Below the pieces are notes generated by a model. That model made no database searches. It worked only from the letters and a program-made list of their open reading frames with translations, and was not told the DNA's origin. Shown piece after piece: positions 10,245-19,559 of a stretch of 64,000 bases of DNA; position 1 is the stretch's first letter; each line of letters opens with the position of its first letter. A program made the position numbers and the translations under genes. The stretch covers positions 62,001-126,000 of the forward strand of contig CAWELU010000053.1 of assembly GCA_963809965.1 (NCBI GenBank), written 5' to 3'. Origin of the DNA: CAIWHR01 sp963809965 (GTDB lineage Bacteria > Pseudomonadota > Gammaproteobacteria > Burkholderiales > Casimicrobiaceae).

Positions 10245-11474
10245 AGTCCCTGCGCTCACTGCTCGACCGCGTCGGCCACAACTTCGAAAAGGGCGGCCGG
10301 CTGGAGCGCTTCCACCCGTTCTGGGAGGCGGCCGACACGTTCTTCTACACGCCGGCGTCGGTGACCAAGAGCCGGCGCGCACGTGCGCGACGCGCTCGAC
10401 CTCAAGCGGATGATGATGACGGTCGTCATCGCCGCGCTGCCGTGCGTGTTCATGGCGCTCTACAACACCGGGCTGCAGGCGAACCTCGCGCTCGATCCGG
10501 CCAAGGCGGCCCTGCTCGACGGCTGGCGCCACGACGTCATCCGCTGGCTCGGGGTGGGCTACTCGCCGGACAGCATGACCGCGTGCGTCGTCCACGGCGC
10601 GCTCTACTTCCTGCCGCTGTACATCGTGACGATGGTCGTCGGGCTGTCGTGGGAGGTCCTGTTCGCCGTGGTCCGGCGGCTCGAGGTCAACGAAGGCTTT
10701 TTCGTGACCGGCATTCTGTTCCCGCTCATCCTGCCGCCGACGACACCGCTGTGGCAGGCGGCGCTGGGCATCAGCTTCGGCGTGGTGCTGGCGAAGGAAG
10801 TGTTCGGCGGAACGGGAATGAATTTCGTCAATCCGGCGCTTGCCGCCCGCGCATTCGTTTTCTTCGCGTATCCGGCCGACATGTCGGGGGACAAGGTCTG
10901 GACCGCGGTGCCACCCGGTGCCGCGATCGACGGTTTCTCCGGGGCGACGCTGCTTGCGCAGATGCGGCAGATGACCGGGCCGTTCGCCGACCAGCCATTC
11001 TCCTGGATGAAGGCCTTCATCGGCCTCGAACCCGGGTCCATGGGCGAGACATCCGCGCTCGCCTGCCTCATCGGCGCCGCGATCCTCATCGTCACCGGGA
11101 TCGGCTCCTGGCGCACGATGGCCGGCGTGACGCTGGGCACGATCGCGATGGCGACGCTGTTCAACCTGCTCGCAACGTCCACCCACCCCTATTTCGCGAT
11201 TCCGTTCTGGTGGCACATGGTCGCCGGCGGCTGGGCATTCGGTACCGTGTTCATGGCGACCGATCCGGTCACCTCGCCATTCTCCCAACGCGGCAAGTGG
11301 ATCTACGGGGTGCTGATCGGCGCCTTCGTCGTGCTGGTGCGCACGGTGAATCCCGCCTATCCCGAAGCGATGATGCTGGTGATCCTGTTCATGAACGTGG
11401 TCGCGCCGTTGATCGACTACATGCTCGTGCGGGCGAACGTTCGCCGGAGGCAGAAGCGCCGTGCCGAATCTTGA
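10241..11474 (+). CDS. nqrB: Na+-NQR subunit B (frame-interrupted)
   Basis: NqrB is a membrane subunit carrying covalently bound FMN and is central to Na+ translocation. The start MKSLRSLLDRVGHNFEKGG reads from 10241, with a frame change near 10373, then an open frame to 11474. The flavinylation motif is visible in DGFSGATLLAQ (SGAT, Thr as FMN acceptor). Helical segments such as NEGFFVTGILFPLILPP are typical. The 3' end overlaps nqrC by 14 bases. The flavin transferase ApbE needed for this site is encoded in the same cluster. Confidence 0.94.
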
Positions 11475-12252
11475 TTCGACGCGCTACACGTTCCTGTTCG
11501 CGACGATCGTCTGCGTCGTCTGCGCTCTGCTGGTCGCGGTTTCCGCGGTCGGCCTGCACGAGAAGCAGGAGACCAACGCGCTCCTCTACCGGCAGAAGAA
11601 CGTGCTGCTGGCGGCGGGGCTGATTGCGCCGGGCGAAGACCTCCCCGACCGCGAGCTCCTGAAGATCTTCGACGAGAACATCCGACCCCGCCTGGTGGAC
11701 ATCGCCACCGGCGAACTGGTGCCGGTCGCGAAAATGGACCCGAAGACCTACGACCAGCGCCGGGCGCGCAACGATCCCGAGCAAAGCCGCGCGGCGCCGC
11801 CGAACAACGCCGGGGTGACCCGGCTGCCGATCTACGGTACCGTGTATTTCGTGATGAAAGACGGGAAGGTGCAGATGGTCGTGCTGCCGATCGAGGGGGT
11901 GGGCATGTGGGGCACGCTCTTTGGCTTTCTGGCGCTCGACCCCGATGGCAACACGGTTCGCGGGTTGACCTACTACGACCAGAAGGAAACGCCCGGCCTG
12001 GGCGGCGAGATCAGCAACCCGAAGTGGCAGGCGCTGTGGCAAGGTCGCAAGATCTACAACGTGGAATGGGAACCGCAACTCACGGTGATCAAAGGCAAGG
12101 CCGGCCCGCCGGCGGAGGACCCGCTACGCGTCGACGGCCTCTCCGGTGCGACGATCACGAGCAACGCCGTCTCGCGGCTGACGACGTTCTGGATGTCGAA
12201 CGATGGCTGGGGTCGCTTTCTCAGGCGTGCCCGCGAAGGAGGATTGACATGA
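11461..12252 (+). CDS. nqrC: Na+-NQR subunit C
   Basis: NqrC has one N-terminal membrane helix and a periplasmic domain with covalent FMN. It is intact at 263 residues from a GTG start inside the nqrB 3' end. The first helix is TFLFATIVCVVCALLVAVSA. The flavinylation motif is near the C-terminus in DGLSGATITSNAV (Thr acceptor). An 85-base repeat-containing gap follows before nqrD, whereas the other junctions here are short. Confidence 0.97.
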   Translation: MPNLDSTRYTFLFATIVCVVCALLVAVSAVGLHEKQETNALLYRQKNVLLAAGLIAPGEDLPDRELLKIFDENIRPRLVDIATGELVPVAKMDPKTYDQRRARNDPEQSRAAPPNNAGVTRLPIYGTVYFVMKDGKVQMVVLPIEGVGMWGTLFGFLALDPDGNTVRGLTYYDQKETPGLGGEISNPKWQALWQGRKIYNVEWEPQLTVIKGKAGPPAEDPLRVDGLSGATITSNAVSRLTTFWMSNDGWGRFLRRAREGGLT

Positions 12253-12257
12253 GCACT

Positions 12258-12331
12258 GCCGGGCCGCCCCAAGGTGCGAATTGCGCCCCCTCGGGGGGGC
12301 GCGCAGCGGCCTTGGCCGCAAGCGTGGGGGC
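12258..12331 (-). repeat. Burkholderiales-type GC-rich intergenic repeat, copy 1
   Basis: The sequence between nqrC and nqrD matches, in reverse complement, the sequence between narG and narH (28657-28724). Shared blocks are CCCCCACGCT, the palindromic core GCCCCC-GA-GGGGGCGCA, and a CTT-GRGGCGGCYCGGC tail. In this copy the core at about 12284-12303 is a near-perfect hairpin. From memory, similar elements are frequent between genes in Comamonadaceae and relatives. It starts right after the nqrC stop and ends just before the nqrD start codon. Confidence 0.75.
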
Positions 12332-12337
12332 ACAAAC

Positions 12338-12982
12338 ATGATTGCCGTCGACGCAATTCTGGGCAAGGCCGAGCGCACCGCGCTCGTCGCCCCGATCATC
12401 GCCAACAACCCGATCGGAGTGCAGGTGCTCGGCATCTGCTCGGCGCTGGCGGTCACGACCCGCCTCGACAAGGCGCTGGTCATGGGTATCGGCGTGACGA
12501 TCGTAACCGCCTGCGCCAACATTGCCGTCAGCATCGTGCGCAACTGGATCCCGAACAGCATCCGGATCATCGTCCAGCTGGCCATCATCGCCTCGCTGGT
12601 GATCATGGTCGACCAGGTGCTGAAGGCCTACCTGTTCGAGCTCTCGCTCGAGCTGTCGGTGTTCGTCGGGCTGATCATCACCAATTGCATCGTGATGGGC
12701 CGTGCCGAGGGCTACGCGATGCAGAACCCGCCCTGGTCGTCGTTCCTCGATGGCGTGGGCAACGGCCTGGGTTATGCGCTGGTGCTGCTGCTGGTGGCGC
12801 TGGCGCGCGAACTCGTCGGCGCCGGCAAAGTCTTCGGTTACGTCGTGCTGCCGGTGGTCTCCGATGGCGGCTGGTACGTGCCGAACGGACTGATGCTGCT
12901 CGCGCCCTCCGGGCTCTTCATCATCGCGCTGCTCGTCTGGTTGCTGCGCACCTGGAAGCCGGAGTTGCAGGAAAAGGACTGA
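12338..12982 (+). CDS. nqrD: Na+-NQR subunit D
   Basis: NqrD is a six-helix membrane subunit of Na+-NQR, homologous to NqrE and RnfA/E. With NqrE it holds the intramembrane iron site. The start at 12338 (MIAVDAILGKAERTALVAPI) is chosen because the upstream in-frame sequence is repeat DNA. Family landmarks: IIANNPIGVQVLGICSALAVT and the cysteine in FVGLIITNCIVMGRAEGYAM, both half-helix motifs of the NqrD/E fold. It is intact at 214 residues. Confidence 0.96.
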   Translation: MIAVDAILGKAERTALVAPIIANNPIGVQVLGICSALAVTTRLDKALVMGIGVTIVTACANIAVSIVRNWIPNSIRIIVQLAIIASLVIMVDQVLKAYLFELSLELSVFVGLIITNCIVMGRAEGYAMQNPPWSSFLDGVGNGLGYALVLLLVALARELVGAGKVFGYVVLPVVSDGGWYVPNGLMLLAPSGLFIIALLVWLLRTWKPELQEKD

Positions 12983-12997
12983 CGGAAGGACTGCGGC

Positions 12998-13612
12998 ATG
13001 GAGCATTACGCGAACCTGGTCATCAAGTCCATCTTCCTCGAGAACATGGCGCTCGCCTTCTTTCTGGGCATGTGCTCGTTTCTCGCCTGCTCGAAGAAGG
13101 TCGAGACGGCGCTCGGGCTCGGTGTCGCGGTCGTCTTCGTCCAGGTGCTGACGGTTCCGCTCAACAACCTGATCCTGCATTACCTGCTGGCGGAAGGCGC
13201 GCTCGCCTGGGTGCATCCGGCGCTGGCGAAGGTGGATCTCGGCTTCCTGGCCTTCATCCTGTTCATCGGCACCATCGCCGCCGCCGTCCAGATCGTCGAG
13301 ATGGCGGTCGACCGCTTCGCCCCGGGGCTGTACTCGACGCTCGGCGTGTTCCTCCCGCTCATTGCCGTCAACTGCGTGATCCTCGCCGGGTCGCTGTTCA
13401 TGCAGGAACGCGACTACAGCTTCACCGAGAGCGTCGTCTATGGCATCGGTTCGGGGCTGGGCTGGGCCATCGCCATCGCCGCGATGGCCGGGGTGCGCGA
13501 GAAGATGCGCTACTCGGATGTGCCCGCCGGGCTCAAGGGGCTCGGCATCACCTTCGTGACCGCGGGGCTCATGTCGGTCGCGTTCATGATGTTCTCGGGC
13601 ATCCAGCTCTAG
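12998..13612 (+). CDS. nqrE: Na+-NQR subunit E
   Basis: NqrE is the partner of NqrD. It is intact at 204 residues, with six hydrophobic segments. It has FLGMCSFLACSKKVETALGL near the N-terminus, including the conserved cysteine, and PLIAVNCVILAGSLFM with the second one. The pseudo-twofold repeat of inverted half-helices is characteristic. It starts 15 bases after nqrD. Confidence 0.97.
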   Translation: MEHYANLVIKSIFLENMALAFFLGMCSFLACSKKVETALGLGVAVVFVQVLTVPLNNLILHYLLAEGALAWVHPALAKVDLGFLAFILFIGTIAAAVQIVEMAVDRFAPGLYSTLGVFLPLIAVNCVILAGSLFMQERDYSFTESVVYGIGSGLGWAIAIAAMAGVREKMRYSDVPAGLKGLGITFVTAGLMSVAFMMFSGIQL

Positions 13613-13629
13613 AGGATGCGGCCCCGGTC

Positions 13630-14853
13630 ATGAACCAGATCCTGCTCGGCGTCGCCATGTTCACCGCGGTGATCCTACTGCTGGTTGGGATCCTGCTTGG
13701 CGCCAAGCGCAGGCTTGTCGCGCACGGCGAGGTGGCGATCACGATCAACGAGGATCCGGACAAGATTCTGCGGGTGCCTGCGGGCAACACGCTGCTCGGT
13801 ACGCTGGCGGAGCACAAGATCTTCATCCCCTCCGCCTGCGGCGGCAAGGGCGCGTGTGGCGTCTGCGAGGTCGTGGTCAAGGAAGGCGGCGGCGATCTGC
13901 TGCCGACCGAAACCGGCTACATCAGCCGCGGGGAAGCCAAGCGCGGCCACCGCCTCGCCTGCCAGGTCAAGGTCAAGCGCGACATGAAGATCGAGATCGC
14001 GCCCGAGGTCTTCTCCGTACGCAAGTGGCAGTGCAAGGTGGTCAGCAACCGCAACGTGGCGACGTTCATCAAGGAATTGAAACTCTCGTTGCCCCCCGGA
14101 GAGGAAGTGCCGTTCCGTGCCGGCGGTTACGTCCAGCTCACCTGCCCGCCGCACCAGCTCGAATTCCGGACCTTCGACATCGATCCCCAGTTCCGCGACG
14201 TGTGGGACCGCTTCGATCTCTGGCGCTTCAAGTCGGTCGTTCCCGCGCCGGTCGATCGGGCGTATTCGATGGCGAACTACCCGAACGAAAAGGGCATCCT
14301 GCTGTTCACGATCCGGATCGCCTTCGCGCCGGATTATCGCGAGGACATTCCGCCCGGGATCATGAGCTCGTGGGTGTTCAACCTGAAGCCGGGCGACGAG
14401 GTGACGGTCGCCGGCCCGTACGGCGAGTTCTTCGCCCGCGACACCGACAAGGAGATGTGCTTCGTCGGCGGCGGCGCGGGCATGGCGCCGATGCGCTCGC
14501 ATATCTTCGACCAGTTGAAGCGTCTGCACTCGCAGCGCAAGATGACGTTCTGGTATGGCGCGCGAAGCCTGCGCGAGGCTTTCTATGTCGACGAGTTCGA
14601 GCAGTTGGCGCGCGAGAACCCGAACTTCACCTGGCATCTCGCGCTCTCCGAACCGCTGCCGGAGGACAACTGGGACGGGCCGGTCGGCTTCATCCACAAC
14701 GTGCTGCACGACCGGTACCTCAAGGAACATCCCGCGCCCGAGGACATCGAATACTACATGTGCGGGCCGGGGCCCATGAACAAGGCCGTGATCGCGATGC
14801 TGCTCTCGCTCGGTGTCGACCGCGAGAACATCATGCTGGACGATTTCGGTTGA
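13630..14853 (+). CDS. nqrF: Na+-NQR subunit F, NADH-oxidising
   Basis: NqrF is the electron entry point. It has an N-terminal membrane helix (about residues 5-24), a plant-type [2Fe-2S] domain with C70, C76, C79 and C111, an FAD domain with the RAYSMANYP motif, and a C-terminal NADH domain with VGGGAGMAPMRSH and MCGPGPMNKAV. The protein is intact at 407 residues and ends in the family-typical NIMLDDFG. Start ATG at 13630. Confidence 0.97.
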   Translation: MNQILLGVAMFTAVILLLVGILLGAKRRLVAHGEVAITINEDPDKILRVPAGNTLLGTLAEHKIFIPSACGGKGACGVCEVVVKEGGGDLLPTETGYISRGEAKRGHRLACQVKVKRDMKIEIAPEVFSVRKWQCKVVSNRNVATFIKELKLSLPPGEEVPFRAGGYVQLTCPPHQLEFRTFDIDPQFRDVWDRFDLWRFKSVVPAPVDRAYSMANYPNEKGILLFTIRIAFAPDYREDIPPGIMSSWVFNLKPGDEVTVAGPYGEFFARDTDKEMCFVGGGAGMAPMRSHIFDQLKRLHSQRKMTFWYGARSLREAFYVDEFEQLARENPNFTWHLALSEPLPEDNWDGPVGFIHNVLHDRYLKEHPAPEDIEYYMCGPGPMNKAVIAMLLSLGVDRENIMLDDFG

Positions 14854-14872
14854 GCCGGAAGGGAGCTATTCC

Positions 14873-15319
14873 ATGCTGCGGGAATCGGTCGAAGCGGTCA
14901 TTCGCAACAAGGCGAGCGACGAGCTCGTGACGGTCGAGGCGTCGGCCACGGTCGCCGACGCGGTGGCGGTGATGGTCGAACGGCGCGTCGGGGCGGTGCT
15001 GATCATGACCGAGGACCGCCTGGTCGGCGGGATCTTCACCGAGCGCGACGTCCTGGTGCGCGTCGTGCACGCCGGTCGCGATCCGAAGACCACGCCGATC
15101 TCGATGGTGATGACGCGCGACGTGCGCTACGTGACGCCGGGGACCACGATCGAAGCGGCGCTCGCGCTGATGCACTTGAATCGCCATCGCCATCTGCTGG
15201 TGATCGACGGGCCGAAGGTCCACGGGCTGGTGTCGATCGGCGACATGGTCCGGCAACTGATCGAGCATGGCGAAGGTCGATTCGAAGCGGCCGTTCGCGG
15301 CGCCACAACCGGAGCCTGA
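14873..15319 (+). CDS. Two-CBS-domain protein in the nqr operon
   Basis: This 148-residue protein consists almost entirely of two CBS motifs (about residues 10-65 and 78-135), with GAVLIMTEDRLVGGIFTERD in the first and HRHLLVIDGPKVHGLVSIGD in the second. CBS pairs usually bind adenine nucleotides. It starts 19 bases after nqrF with GGAAGGGAG ahead of the ATG and is followed 2 bases later by apbE, so it is cotranscribed with Na+-NQR. A role in sensing energy charge or NAD(H) for this enzyme is only an inference. Confidence 0.85.
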   Translation: MLRESVEAVIRNKASDELVTVEASATVADAVAVMVERRVGAVLIMTEDRLVGGIFTERDVLVRVVHAGRDPKTTPISMVMTRDVRYVTPGTTIEAALALMHLNRHRHLLVIDGPKVHGLVSIGDMVRQLIEHGEGRFEAAVRGATTGA

Positions 15320-15321
15320 CC

Positions 15322-16388
15322 ATGGATACTCTGCTCTCCCCACGCCGGCGCACGGTGTTGCAGGCGCTGGCCGCGGCCGCCCTGGTCACGGCCTGCGGCG
15401 ACCGGCGTACGGCCGCTGCCGTGCCGATGATCGAGTTCCGCGGGCCGACGATGGGCACGTCGTACACGGCGAAGATCGCGGGATCCGCGCTGACGGAGGC
15501 GAGGACCGCCGCTTCGCGTCGCGGCCGTTGCCGGCGCGCTCGACGCTGTCGTCGCGAAGATGTCGACGTACCTTCCCGATTCCGAGCTGTCACGATTCAA
15601 TCGGCATGCCGGCGCCGCGCCGTTCTCGGTTTCCGCCGACCTGCTCGCTGTATTCTCGCTGGCGCAGAAGGTGAGCGCCGCATCGGGCGGTGCATTCGAC
15701 GTCACGGTCGCGCCCATCGTCGATGCGTGGGGGTTCGGGCCGGAGAAGGCCCACCGCGTGGTCACCGGTCCCGAAAAGCGCGCGCTGGAAACACGCGTCG
15801 GCTGGCGGATGCTCTTTGTCGACGCCGCAGCCGGAACGATCACCAAGCCACGCGCCGACATCCGTGCCGATCTGTCCGGCATCGCGAAGGGATTTGGCGT
15901 CGATCAGGCCGCGCGCGCGCTCGAGGCGCTGGACATCGCCGATTGCATGATCGAGGCCGGCGGCGAAGTCCGCACGCGCGGCCGCAATGCTGAGGGCCGT
16001 CCGTGGCAGATCGCGATCGAGCGCCCCGACGCCGATGCCGCCGCAGGCGCATCTGGTCGTCCCGCTGTCCGGCCAGTCGATGGCGACCTCGGGCGACTAC
16101 CGGATCTATTTCGAGCGCGACGGGCATCGCTACTGCCACGAGATCGACCCGCGGACCGGGGCGCCGATCCGCAATGGCCTGGCCTCGGTGAGTGTGGTCG
16201 CACCCGAGTGCGGGTTTGCCGACGCGATGGCGACCGCGCTGATCGTGCTGGGCCCCGACGAAGGCTATGCGCTCGCCGCGGCGCAGGATGTCGCGGCGCA
16301 CTTCATCATTCGCGCACCGGATGGCACACTCATCGACCGCTCGACGCCCGCGTTCGCCGCACTCGGCGGGCGGCTCGTCACCGGATAG
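15322..16388 (+). CDS. apbE: FAD:protein FMN transferase (frame-interrupted)
   Basis: ApbE attaches FMN covalently to the SGAT threonines of NqrB and NqrC in the periplasm. The N-terminus has a lipoprotein-like signal (LQALAAAALVTACG) preceded by three arginines, then FRGPTMGTSYTAKI, the family hallmark. Frame changes occur near 15510 and 16035. Downstream motifs are DLSGIAKGFGVDQAA, EAGGEVRTRG and the metal-site region HEIDPRTGAP. Its location between nqrF and nqrM matches its role. Confidence 0.92.
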
Positions 16389-16397
16389 GAACCGCGC

Positions 16398-16595
16398 GTG
16401 GACGCCTCTGCACTGCTGCCGATCTTCGCGATCACCCTCGTCGCATTCGGCATCGGCTTCGTCGCGATGGCGATCGGGCGGATGCTCACCGGACGGTGCC
16501 TGCGCGGCTCCTGCGGCGGCGCGGACGTTGTCGGGGCGAATGGCGAGAGCCTCTCGTGCGCCACCTGTCCCAACCGGAACAAGCGCCGACGCTGA
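16398..16595 (+). CDS. nqrM: Na+-NQR maturation protein NqrM
   Basis: NqrM is a small membrane-anchored protein needed to build the intramembrane iron site of NqrD/E. It has 65 residues from a GTG start at 16398, with one N-terminal helix (about residues 5-28) and a cysteine-rich tail: C35, C39, C54 and C57 in the arrangement CLRGSCGG...SCATCP. The next gene is on the opposite strand, 21 bases beyond the stop, so the nqr operon ends here. Confidence 0.92.
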   Translation: MDASALLPIFAITLVAFGIGFVAMAIGRMLTGRCLRGSCGGADVVGANGESLSCATCPNRNKRRR

Positions 16596-16616
16596 GAGAG
16601 CATCGGCGTGCCGCGC

Positions 16617-17482
16617 TCAGCCGCCGGCGCCGCGTGCGGGCCGCCGCAGAAGGACGAGCGCGATTGCCGCCGACGCCACCATCAGGAACAGGCTGACCGC
16701 GTTCAGCACCGGGCTCGCGCCCTCGCGCATCCGGCCGTACATCATGATCGTCAGCGGCGGATCGGAGCCGACCAGCATCAGCGTCGTGTTGAAGTTCTCG
16801 AACGACATCAGGAACGAGATTGCGGCGGCGCCGACGAGCGCCGGCTTGAGGTAGGGCAGCGTCACCGTCCATAGCACCGCGGCGCGCGACGCGCCAAGAT
16901 TGAACGCGGCCTCCTCGAGCGTCGCGTCGAAGCGCTTCAGCCGCGCCGCGATCGTCAGCGTCGCGATCGACACGATGTACGAGAACTGGCCGGCGACGAC
17001 GAGCGGCAGTCCGGGCCGCAGGAAATCGAGCTCGAGGCCCCAGACGGTCGTCGGCGAACTGCGCGAGGCGGCTCGCGAACGCGAGGATCGAGATGCCGAG
17101 GATCACGCCGGGGATCACCAGCGGCGCCAGCATCAGCAGCGACAGCGCCGACTTGCCGCGGAACCGCGCGCGCTCGAGCAGGAACGCGTTGGCCGTGCCG
17201 ACAACCACCGACAGCAGCGTCACCCACGCGGCGACGATCACGCTGGTGCCCACGCTCTTCAGCAGCGGCGCCGTCGGCGAAAAGCCCGGTGCGACCGCCC
17301 CGCCGCCGCCAAGGAACCAGTCCAGCGTGACGCCGCGCCACGGCGGCGCCGGATAGTTCGCGTCGTTGAATGCGAACACGGCCACGACGACGAGCGGCAG
17401 GAACAGGAACACGAAGAACGCCGCGACGTAGCCGCCGGTCGCGTACCGCGGTGAGCGGCGAGCGCGGCAGCGACGGGATCAC
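16617..17482 (-). CDS. Polyamine-type ABC transporter permease, PotC/PotI family (frame-interrupted)
   Basis: This is an inner-membrane permease of a spermidine/putrescine-type importer. A GTG start at 17482 overlaps the stop of the upstream permease. Frame changes occur near 17440 and 17050. The joined protein has an N-terminal helix with VFLFLPLVVVAVFAFND, the segment SALSLLMLAPLVIPGVILGI, and the EAA-loop motif LEEAAFNLGASRAAVLWTVTLP that contacts the ATPase. It is the last gene of the four-gene minus-strand operon. Confidence 0.85.
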
Positions 17483-18372
17483 GAGCGCCTCATCACGTCG
17501 CCGAAGCGCTGGCCGGTGAGCTTGAGCCCCAGCCAGACGATCGCCGTGGACAGCACGAGCAGCAGGAAGCCGAACGCCGCGCCCTGCTCCCAGTTGAAGC
17601 GCGTGATGAACTGCGTGTAGATCTGCTCGGTGAACCAGAGCGAGTTCTTGCCGCCGAGCAGCGTCGGCGTCAGGTAGTTGCCCAGCGTCAGCATGAACAC
17701 GACGATCGAGCCCGCGGCGATGCCGGGCGCCGCGTGCGGGACCACGATCTGGCGCAGGATCGACCAGCCGTCGCCGCCGAGGTCGTACGCCGCCTCGATC
17801 AGCGAATCGTCGAGGTTCTCGAGCGCACTCGACCAGCGGCACGACCATGAACAGCATCGACGTGTAGACGAGGCCGACCAGGATCGTCGCGTCGTGGTAG
17901 AGCATCTCGACCGGCGCCGCCGTGATGCCGAGATCGACGAGCAGGCGCGGCAGCACGCCCGGACTCGCGCAGCAGGATCATCCAGCCCAGCGTGCGCACC
18001 GTCTCGCTCACCCAGAACGGGATCAGGCACAGGACGAACAGCACCGACTTCGCGCGGCCCCGCGCGATCTTCGCGATGTACCAGGCGGCCGGAAACGCGA
18101 TCAGCAGCGTGCAGCCGGTGGCGAGGATCGACATCGCGGCCGTGCGCACGAACGTGTGCCAGTACAGCGGCTCGTCGACGAACGTCCGGTACTGCGCGAG
18201 ACTGAACTCGTAGACGCGCGGCGCAACGCGTGCGCGCAGCGAAAGCACGCGCAAGTTCGACGTGCGGCAGCACGATGAGGCCGACGAGCCACACCAGCGC
18301 CGGCGCGAGCAGCAGCAGCAGCGCCAGGCGCGCGCGCGGCGCGGCCAGGCCGACAGCGGGCTCACCCGCCAT
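17479..18372 (-). CDS. Polyamine-type ABC transporter permease, PotB/PotH family (frame-interrupted)
   Basis: This is the second permease. ATG 18372 overlaps the end of the ATPase gene. The first helix is LALLLLLAPALVWLVGLIVL. Frame changes occur near 18255, 17960 and 17825. Recognisable parts are SILATGCTLLIAFPAAWYIA, TVRTLGWMILLR and the EAA-loop LIEAAYDLGGDGWSILRQIVVP. It couples to the next permease by a GTGA overlap. Confidence 0.85.
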   Translation of the reverse strand: MAGEPAVGLAAPRARLALLLLLAPALVWLVGLIVLPHVELARAFAARTRCAARLRVQSRAVPDVRRRAAVLAHVRAHGRDVDPRHRLHAADRVSGRLVHREDRAGPREVGAVRPVPDPVLGERDGAHAGLDDPAARVRACCRACSSISASRRRRSRCSTTTRRSWSASSTRRCCSWSCRWSSALENLDDSLIEAAYDLGGDGWSILRQIVVPHAAPGIAAGSIVVFMLTLGNYLTPTLLGGKNSLWFTEQIYTQFITRFNWEQGAAFGFLLLVLSTAIVWLGLKLTGQRFGDVMRRS

Positions 18373-19472
18373 TGCCGCCGGCACGAAAGCAGACGGCACG
18401 CTGCGGCGTCGAAACCGAAGGCGACTGGCTCGCCGACGACGCAGATCGGCGAAGCGTCCCGTCTGCGGCAGCGCGATCCGGATCTCGGCGCGCGTTCGCG
18501 ACCTCGCGGACCAGCACGGCCGAGTTGGCGCCGTCGAACAGCAGGCTTTCGACCCGACCGGAAAATCGTTGCGCGGCGGGCGGCAATTCCGCCGCGTCGC
18601 GCGCCAGATCGACGACCTCGGGCCGCACGAACGCCTCGACAGCGTCGCCCGCGGCAGACCGCTCCGCTCATGCGCGCGCGAACGGCGAGACCGTCGGCCG
18701 TGGCCAATTCGACCCCTTCGCCGTCGACCCGAACGGCGCGCCCGGCGACGCGATTGTTGGCGCCGACGAAGCCCGCGACGAACGGCGTGCGCGGCTGGTA
18801 GTAGAGCTCCTGCGGCGTGCCGACCTGCTCGAAGCGGCCGGCGTTCATCACCGCGACACGGTCGGAGAGCACCAGCGCCTCGGACTGGTCGTGCGTGATG
18901 TAGACGAAGGTCGTGCCGAAGTCCGCCTGCAGCTGCTTCAGCTCGATCTTCATGTGCTCGCGCAGCTTGAGATCGAGCGCGCCGAGCGGCTCGTCGAGCA
19001 GCAGCAGCGTCGGCTCGAGCACGAGGCTGCGGGCGATCGCGACGCGCTGCTTCTGCCCGCCGGAGAGCTGGTCGACGCGCTTGTCCTGCGCGCCGGGAAG
19101 GCCGACGCGCTTCAGCATCGCGTCGACGCGCCCGCGCGATCTCGGCGCGCGCGACGCCCGCGGCGTGCGAGGCCGTAGCCGACGTTCTCGCCGACCGTCA
19201 TCATCGGGAACAGCGCGAGATGCTGGAACACCATGTTGACCGGACGCCGGTTCGGCGCGACGCCGCGCATCGACAGCGCCGCCGATGCGGACGTCGCCGT
19301 CGTCGGGCGCGAGAAAGCCCGGCGACATGCGCAGCAGCGTGGTCTTGCCGCAGCCGGACGGGCCGAGGATCGAGAAGAAGCTGCCGTGCGCGACCGCGAG
19401 CGACAGCGCGTCGACGGCCGTCTGCGCGCCATAGCGCTTGGTGACGCGATCGACTTCGAGGTCCTGCTGCAT
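18362..19472 (-). CDS. potA: Polyamine-type ABC transporter ATP-binding protein (frame-interrupted)
   Basis: This ATPase subunit has the PotA/PotG architecture: an ABC domain followed by a TOBE domain. From ATG 19472 it shows the Walker A GPSGCGKTT, the signature LSGGQKQRVAIARSLVLEP, the Walker B LLLLDEPLGALD and the H-loop THDQSEALVLSDR. Frame changes occur near 19275 and 19140, and more follow in the C-terminal TOBE region (18480-18700), so the exact C-terminus is uncertain. The stop at 18362 overlaps the permease start. Confidence 0.87.
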
Positions 19473-19559
19473 GGACGCGGTGGGCGCGGGCCGCGAAACG
19501 ACGACGGCGCGCTTGCGCACGCCGCCGTCGGGCTACGGTGCCGCCGGAATGGGCGGGGC

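Noticed and set aside
12249..12336. Short reading frame starting right after nqrC (MSTAGPPQGANC...)
   Set aside because: It translates the intergenic repeat and has no homology to any nqr component.
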